From JAJFVC01 sp039698075 (GTDB lineage: Bacteria; Planctomycetota; Planctomycetia; Pirellulales; Thermoguttaceae), in the NCBI GenBank assembly GCA_039698075.1, contig JBDKTJ010000047.1, positions 1-10,600 on the forward strand: a DNA stretch of 10,600 bases, read 5' to 3'. How positions within the stretch are numbered: the stretch's first letter is position 1; each line of letters starts with the position of its first letter. The translations under genes and the position numbers were made by a program. Under the pieces are notes generated by a model. That model was not told the DNA's origin. It did not search any database and saw only the letters and a list, made by a program, of their open reading frames with translations. Below, in pieces: positions 6,878 through 10,600 of this stretch.

Positions 6878-7741
6878 ATGTCGAACGCACTGCCGTTGGA
6901 GCCGCATTTTGGCTCGACCCGTGAACTCGCGTTTGGGCGGCGAGTCGGTCGGAATGCGGCCGCCCATTCTGATCGTCGCCTAAATGTCCCATCCGCCGTT
7001 TCATCCCGCTTTTGTTTTTGTCGCGTCGTCGCTGGTTTCACGCTGGTGGAGTTGCTGGTGGTCATTACGATCATGAGCATTTTGATTGCGTTGTTGCTGC
7101 CGGCCGTGCAATCGGCCCGAGAGGCGGCGAGACGTTCGCAGTGCCTTTCGAATTTGCACAATATCGGGATCGCCTTCGAGCATCGTCGTTCGATCTACGG
7201 CGATGGCGCTCGTTTTCCCGTGGCGGCCGAGGAACCCAGTCTGGATTCCAGCAAACCGAGCATCGCTCAGGCGTTGGCGCCGTATATGGAGGCCGGCAAT
7301 GCGGTGTCGACGACCGGGACGTCTACCACAGGGACTTCCACCACTGGAACATCGTCGAACCAGAGCAATATTTTGACGTTGTGGTCGATGGTTTGTCCGG
7401 ACGATGTGCCTTCGAGCCGACCGAACAGCGATGGGCGAGGCGACAGTTACTGCGTGGCGGACGGAATCAGCTACGAATACAACGCCAGTCAACTGCTCGA
7501 TTTCTCGCACAGCCCGCCGATCGGTAAAAGCTATCAAGAGGTGACTCGCAGCCGCCGCGGCAACGAGCGGGCCAGCGGAACGATCATGTTGGTGTTCGAT
7601 TTTGAGGCGTTTCACAACGGCGGCACGTCCTATACGCCGCTTGCTCCGACGGAAGAGGGCGATTTTGCCGGTTTCCAGCACGACAGCAAGGGCAGCATGC
7701 GAAGCATTCTTTTTATGGACGGCCATGCCGATTGTCTCTGA
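6878..7741 (+). CDS. DUF1559-type pseudopilin (type II secretion/pilin-like)
   Basis: The protein is 287 residues from ATG 6878, preceded by GAGGG at a usual distance; an upstream TTG start (6797) is less likely. The prepilin signature reads VVAG-FTLVELLVVITIMSI. Prepilin peptidase should cut after G53, leaving F54, and the conserved Glu is E58. A hydrophobic helix continues to LLLPAVQSAREAARRSQCLSN (about 70-93), a stretch typical of planctomycete DUF1559 proteins. The C-terminus has the family's SILFMDGHAD ending. The leader is long at about 53 residues and rich in Arg and Ser. Residues 144-158 hold three tandem STTGT units. Such proteins are very numerous in each planctomycete genome, and their partners and job are mostly unknown; assembly into surface pseudopili is the usual guess. 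The next gene begins 18 bases after the stop, so the two are probably co-transcribed. Confidence 0.92.
   Translation: MSNALPLEPHFGSTRELAFGRRVGRNAAAHSDRRLNVPSAVSSRFCFCRVVAGFTLVELLVVITIMSILIALLLPAVQSAREAARRSQCLSNLHNIGIAFEHRRSIYGDGARFPVAAEEPSLDSSKPSIAQALAPYMEAGNAVSTTGTSTTGTSTTGTSSNQSNILTLWSMVCPDDVPSSRPNSDGRGDSYCVADGISYEYNASQLLDFSHSPPIGKSYQEVTRSRRGNERASGTIMLVFDFEAFHNGGTSYTPLAPTEEGDFAGFQHDSKGSMRSILFMDGHADCL
7307..7351 (+). repeat. Three tandem 15-base units encoding STTGT in the pseudopilin
   Basis: Three in-frame 15-base copies start TCGACGACC, TCTACCACA and TCCACCACT, and each encodes Ser-Thr-Thr-Gly-Thr. The copies differ at many third positions while the protein repeat is exact. This suggests an old duplication kept by selection on the protein, or amino-acid-level drift toward a flexible linker. 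Confidence 0.8.
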
Positions 7742-7759
7742 ACCATGTGAGGACGAACC

Positions 7760-8377
7760 ATGGATAAAAAAAAGCCCCAGCCGACCAAAAGCAAGCGTTG
7801 GCGATGGATTCTGTTGGCGTTTTTTTTGATGGCCACCGTGGCGTGGGCGTGGTCGTCGCATCGCAGCGGTACGGATCCGGCGGTGGAGGCCATTCATCAG
7901 CAGTTCCAGAAAATCGCCAATGCGCCGCCTGAAAAACGACAGCAAATGTGGCAGGAAATGCGGCAGCAGATGCACGATCTGACGCCGGAACAGCGACATC
8001 AAGTGCAAGAGCAGGGACGCGAGCGAATGCAGCGGGAGGCGGAAAAACGGGCGCACGACTTTTTTGCGTTGCCGCCTGACCAGCGAACGGCCGCGCTTGA
8101 TAAGGTGATCGACGACATGGAGAAACGCCGCAAGGAACGCGAAGCGAATCGGCCACAGCAAAACACGCAAAACCGCCCCAACCAGGCTCGCAACAACGCG
8201 CCGCGCAATCTGGATTCGCAAGCGCAAGTCGCCCGACGCGTGCAGCGTCTCAATTCGGGCAGCGCCGAATCGCGGACGTACTTCCAAATGCTGCAACAAC
8301 GCCGACAGGAGCGTGGGCTGCCGCCCTTTGGCGGAGGCGGTGGTGGCGGAAGAGGGGGCGGCGGACCGCCTCGCTAA
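7760..8377 (+). CDS. Membrane-anchored Gln/Arg-rich coiled-coil protein, function unknown
   Basis: This 205-residue protein starts at ATG 7760 with GAGGA 7 bases upstream. A basic N-terminus (MDKKKPQPTKSKRWRW) precedes a single membrane helix (about 15-32), so the rest should face the periplasm. Residues about 40-130 are strongly helical, with QQMWQEMRQQMHDLTPEQRH and LPPDQRTAALDKVIDDMEKR. The two P-(E/D)-Q-R units resemble the LTPEQR motifs of Spy/CpxP- or DUF3106-like proteins, though I cannot claim membership. A Gln/Asn-rich linker (131-150) leads to a conserved-looking RRVQRLNSG...YFQMLQQRRQERGLPP segment (159-189) and a Gly-rich tail. It lies 18 bases after the pseudopilin gene, so it may help assemble or hold that pseudopilin, but this is only inference from position. 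Confidence 0.8.
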   Translation: MDKKKPQPTKSKRWRWILLAFFLMATVAWAWSSHRSGTDPAVEAIHQQFQKIANAPPEKRQQMWQEMRQQMHDLTPEQRHQVQEQGRERMQREAEKRAHDFFALPPDQRTAALDKVIDDMEKRRKEREANRPQQNTQNRPNQARNNAPRNLDSQAQVARRVQRLNSGSAESRTYFQMLQQRRQERGLPPFGGGGGGGRGGGGPPR

Positions 8378-8456
8378 AGTCCGTCCCTCCATCCGTTGGC
8401 AACCACCTTGTTGTCCGGATTTTCGGGTTCCTCTTTTCCGATGCGGCGGGTTTCGG

Positions 8457-8462
8457 TATAAT
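8457..8462 (+). promoter_or_regulatory. Candidate -10 box (TATAAT) for ispF
   Basis: A perfect TATAAT at 8457-8462 lies in the gap after the coiled-coil gene. The matching -35 at 17-base spacing is TTTTCC (8434-8439), which is poor. A start near 8469 would leave about 40 bases of leader containing the AAAGGA ribosome site at 8496-8501. This would give ispF its own promoter. Confidence 0.4.
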
Positions 8463-8508
8463 CCCCACCGTTTTCCGGGAGGGTGGCCACAGGATAAAGG
8501 AACCCCGA

Positions 8509-8997
8509 ATCACGAACGAGATACGTGTTGGAATCGGTCACGACACGCATCGGTTGCAGCCAGGCGGTCCGCTTCGGCTTGGCGGAGTCGATATCCCCCA
8601 CGATCGGGAGTCCGTCGGGCATAGCGACGCGGATGCGTTGCTGCATGCCGTCATTGATGCGCTGTTGGGCGCCGCCGCGTGGGGTGATGTAGGCCAGATG
8701 TATCCGGACACCGATCCGGAAAACCGCGGCCGCGACTCGGCTGAGATGCTCGTCGGCGCGATGGAAACCGTCGCCAAACTGGGCTGGCGAATCGTCAACA
8801 TCGACTGTATCGTATTTGCTCAGCGGCCGAAGCTGTTGGCCCATCGTCAGGTCATTCGTCAGCGCATCGCCGATCTTTTGGACATCGAGCCCGAACGCGT
8901 CGGACTGCAAGCCAAAACCGGCGAAGGCATCGGTCTGATCGGTCGCGAAGAAGCCATCGCCGCCCAATGTGTCGCGTTGTTAGAAACAAGGGATTAG
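8509..8997 (+). CDS. ispF: 2-C-methyl-D-erythritol 2,4-cyclodiphosphate synthase, apparent ATC start
   Basis: IspF turns CDP-ME 2-phosphate into the cyclic diphosphate MEcPP in the MEP isoprenoid pathway. It is a cytoplasmic trimer with a divalent metal site. The protein reads IRVGIGHDTHRLQPGGPL, then GHSDADALLHAVIDALLG and YPDTDPENRGRDS, ending QAKTGEGIGLIGREEAIAAQ. Metal ligands corresponding to E. coli D8, H10 and H42 are D12, H14 and H38 here. From 8371 to 8553 the frame has no ATG, GTG or TTG; the first standard start is TTG 8554, which would delete the GHDTH metal motif. ATC 8509 gives I/M-TNEIRVGIGHD and has AGGA 7 bases upstream. ATA 8521 aligns with the E. coli Met1 but lies 19 bases from that site. 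From ATC the protein is 162 residues, close to E. coli's 159. A changed start codon or a base error in the sequence are alternatives. cysS follows 57 bases later. Confidence 0.92.
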   Translation: MTNEIRVGIGHDTHRLQPGGPLRLGGVDIPHDRESVGHSDADALLHAVIDALLGAAAWGDVGQMYPDTDPENRGRDSAEMLVGAMETVAKLGWRIVNIDCIVFAQRPKLLAHRQVIRQRIADLLDIEPERVGLQAKTGEGIGLIGREEAIAAQCVALLETRD

Positions 8998-9028
8998 GCC
9001 ATGCTTTGCAGCGTGCTGTCTAATCCCT
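8989..9028 (+). other. Stem-loop spanning the ispF stop codon
   Basis: AGGGATTAG (8989-8997), whose last three bases are the ispF TAG stop, pairs perfectly over 9 bases with CTAATCCCT (9020-9028). No T-run follows, so this is not a classical terminator. It may shape the ispF-cysS junction in the mRNA. Confidence 0.45.
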
Positions 9029-9049
9029 AATTCCCTAATCCCCAATCCC
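9021..9049 (+). repeat. Short TAATCCC tandem repeat; G-quadruplex motif on minus strand
   Basis: Four related units, TAATCCC, TAATTCCC, TAATCCCC and CAATCCC, run head to tail with one or two bases between some of them. On the minus strand the G-runs (3, 4, 3 and 3) are separated by ATT, ATTA and AATTA, which fits the standard G-quadruplex pattern of four runs with loops of 1-7. The repeat lies directly before the cysS start, where no purine-rich ribosome site is seen. Confidence 0.65.
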
Positions 9050-9054
9050 TTCCT

Positions 9055-10600
9055 ATGCTTCGCGTCTACAACACCCTTTCTCGAACCAAAGAGCCTTTCG
9101 AATCGGTCCGGCCCGGCAAGGTCGGCATGTACCTTTGCGGTCCGACGGTCTACAAGCCCAGTCACATCGGACACATGGTTGGCCCGGTGATTTTCGACGC
9201 CGTCAAACGCTACCTGACCTACTGCGGCTATCAAGTCACCTGGGTGGTGAACATCACCGACGTGGACGACAAGCTGATCGCCGAGTCGAATCGCCGCGGC
9301 GTGCCGATGACGCAGTTGGCGACCGAGATGACGACCGACTACATGAACAACATCGCGGCCCTGGGCGTCGACGTGATCGACCAGTTCCCGCGTTGCACGG
9401 AGACGATGCCCGAGATCATCGCCTTCACCAAAACCCTGGTCGACAAGGGGTTTGCCTATGAGGCTCAGGGCGACGTGTATTTCGACGTGGCCCGATGTCC
9501 CGACTACGGCAAACTGAGCCATCGCGGCGTGGAGGCCATGCAAGGCGAGGGCGGCGGCATGGCCGATCGCAAGCGGTCGAGCGCCGATTTCGCGCTGTGG
9601 AAGTCGGCCAAACCCGGCGAGCCGTCGTGGCCCAGTCCGTGGGGACCCGGTCGGCCCGGCTGGCACATCGAGTGTTCGGCGATGAGCCGCAAACTGTTGG
9701 GCGAGACATTCGACATCCACGGCGGCGGGCTCGATCTGATGTTCCCGCACCATGAAAATGAAATCGCGCAGAGCGAATGCTGCCATGACGGCAAGCCCAT
9801 GGCCAAGTATTGGATGCACAACGGTCTGATGCAGGCCAGCAGCGAGGTGGGCAAGGTCGGCGGACGCAGCACCCGGCCCGCCGAGGGCGATCTGGCCGCG
9901 CAAGAGGTCGGCAAGATCAGCAAGTCGAAGGGCTCGGCGCCGTTCCGCGACATGCTCAAGAAGTTTTCAGGCGAGACGATTCGGTTCTTCGTCCTGTCGA
10001 CCCACTATCGCCGCCCGATCGACTACAGCGAGGAGCGGTTGCACGAAGTCGAAACCGGGATGGACACGTTTTACCGGTTTTTCAAGCGTTTCGAGCGAGT
10101 CCTAGGCGGCAGCTTTTATTCGCTTGCCGCACCGACCACCCGGGCCGCGACCGTCGAAGCGGTCTCGAGCGATCCGTTGCTGAAAACGGTCGGCGAGCTG
10201 CGAGGTCGATTCCTCGAAACGATGGACGACGACTTCAACACCGGCGGAGGCATCGCCGTATTGTTCGATCTGGTCCGCGTGCTAAATAAATTCGTCGACG
10301 ACGAGAAACTGGAAGACCCGGCCCAACGATCGCCCGAAAAACTCGATGCGTTGCGCCGCGGCGCGACGGTGTTGCGAGAGCTGGCCGCGACGTTGGGACT
10401 GTTTCGCAAGCCATCGCAAGAAACCGCCCCGGCCGCCAGCGACGATTTGGCCGACAAGTTGATGACACTCATCATCGAGTTGCGAGCCGAGGCCCGCAAG
10501 AAAAAAGATTTTGCCACGGCCGACCATATCCGCAAGACGTTGACGGAAATCGGCGTCGTATTGGAAGATCGTCCCGGCGGCACCGAGTGGAGCCGGAAGT
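9055..10600 (+). CDS. cysS: Cysteinyl-tRNA synthetase, cut by the window edge
   Basis: CysRS charges tRNA-Cys in the cytoplasm. The frame is open from ATG 9055 to the window end (515 codons) without a stop; the missing tail is probably short, since GGTEWSRK is close to the usual C-terminus. The HIGH motif is intact at 37-40. The zinc ligands of the E. coli enzyme (C28, C209, H234, E238) correspond to C28, C207, H232 and E236. The class I KMSKS loop reads KISKS at 287-291. Between HNGLM (255-259) and this loop lie about 27 residues rich in Gly, Glu and Ala (ASSEVGKVGGRSTRPAEGDL...), where most bacterial enzymes have roughly 6-9. The anticodon and C-terminal helical part (about 320-510) looks normal. 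No Shine-Dalgarno sequence precedes the start: the 20 bases before it are C- and T-rich. Confidence 0.96.
   Translation, partial: MLRVYNTLSRTKEPFESVRPGKVGMYLCGPTVYKPSHIGHMVGPVIFDAVKRYLTYCGYQVTWVVNITDVDDKLIAESNRRGVPMTQLATEMTTDYMNNIAALGVDVIDQFPRCTETMPEIIAFTKTLVDKGFAYEAQGDVYFDVARCPDYGKLSHRGVEAMQGEGGGMADRKRSSADFALWKSAKPGEPSWPSPWGPGRPGWHIECSAMSRKLLGETFDIHGGGLDLMFPHHENEIAQSECCHDGKPMAKYWMHNGLMQASSEVGKVGGRSTRPAEGDLAAQEVGKISKSKGSAPFRDMLKKFSGETIRFFVLSTHYRRPIDYSEERLHEVETGMDTFYRFFKRFERVLGGSFYSLAAPTTRAATVEAVSSDPLLKTVGELRGRFLETMDDDFNTGGGIAVLFDLVRVLNKFVDDEKLEDPAQRSPEKLDALRRGATVLRELAATLGLFRKPSQETAPAASDDLADKLMTLIIELRAEARKKKDFATADHIRKTLTEIGVVLEDRPGGTEWSRK

Noticed and set aside
7307..7351. The tandem 15-base repeats as a CRISPR or mobile repeat
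   Set aside because: They are in frame, encode an exact STTGT peptide repeat, have no spacers and lie inside a supported gene.
7001..8392. A 463-codon minus-strand frame opposite the pseudopilin and coiled-coil genes
   Set aside because: It covers the antisense of two supported genes, is Arg/His-rich with no motif, and no ribosome site was seen. It is a shadow of GC-rich coding DNA.
8989..9049. The ispF-cysS stem-loop as an intrinsic terminator
   Set aside because: No T-run follows the stem; the downstream bases are AATTCCC and further C-runs. It may be structural but not a classical terminator.
8980..9903. A 307-codon minus-strand frame opposite cysS
   Set aside because: cysS is certain on the plus strand, and the antisense product has no recognisable family.

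Overview
The window looks like chromosomal DNA of a planctomycete (Planctomycetota, probably Pirellulales or a close relative). This is inferred from a DUF1559-type pseudopilin, a short lipoprotein of a kind I associate with that group, several large secreted proteins of unknown function, and GC-rich coding DNA that throws long shadow reading frames on the opposite strand. Most of the window is ordinary housekeeping and cell-envelope genes. I see no CRISPR array, rRNA, tRNA, phage module or recognisable defence system.

Layout. Bases 1-1573 (minus strand) are a decayed insertion-sequence region. One ISKra4-like transposase has an intact N-terminus but a +1 frame change at a TTT-C site, and it has lost its C-terminus. 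It is joined out of frame near base 270 to the middle of a second, related transposase that runs off the left edge. Next on the minus strand are an RsuA/RluB-type rRNA pseudouridine synthase (1597-2331) and a small lipoprotein (2383-2640). A divergent intergenic region carries a good sigma70-like promoter with a small palindrome over its -35 box. It drives a glycine-zipper lipoprotein (2882-3463), which converges with a 711-residue secreted protein of unknown function (3493-5628, minus).

The right half is all on the plus strand. It holds a UVR-motif protein (5902-6684), a likely intrinsic terminator, a DUF1559 pseudopilin (6878-7741) closely followed by a membrane-anchored coiled-coil protein (7760-8377), then ispF (isoprenoid synthesis) and cysS (cysteinyl-tRNA synthetase, nearly complete at the right edge).

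The points most worth a second look are these. ispF has no ATG, GTG or TTG upstream of its metal-binding motif and seems to start at ATC (or ATA). A short CCC-rich repeat between ispF and cysS is a canonical G-quadruplex motif on the minus strand and can also pair with the ispF stop region. CysS has an extra segment just before its KMSKS loop. The transposase has a frameshift at a TTT-C site. I did not find a convincing new multi-gene system.
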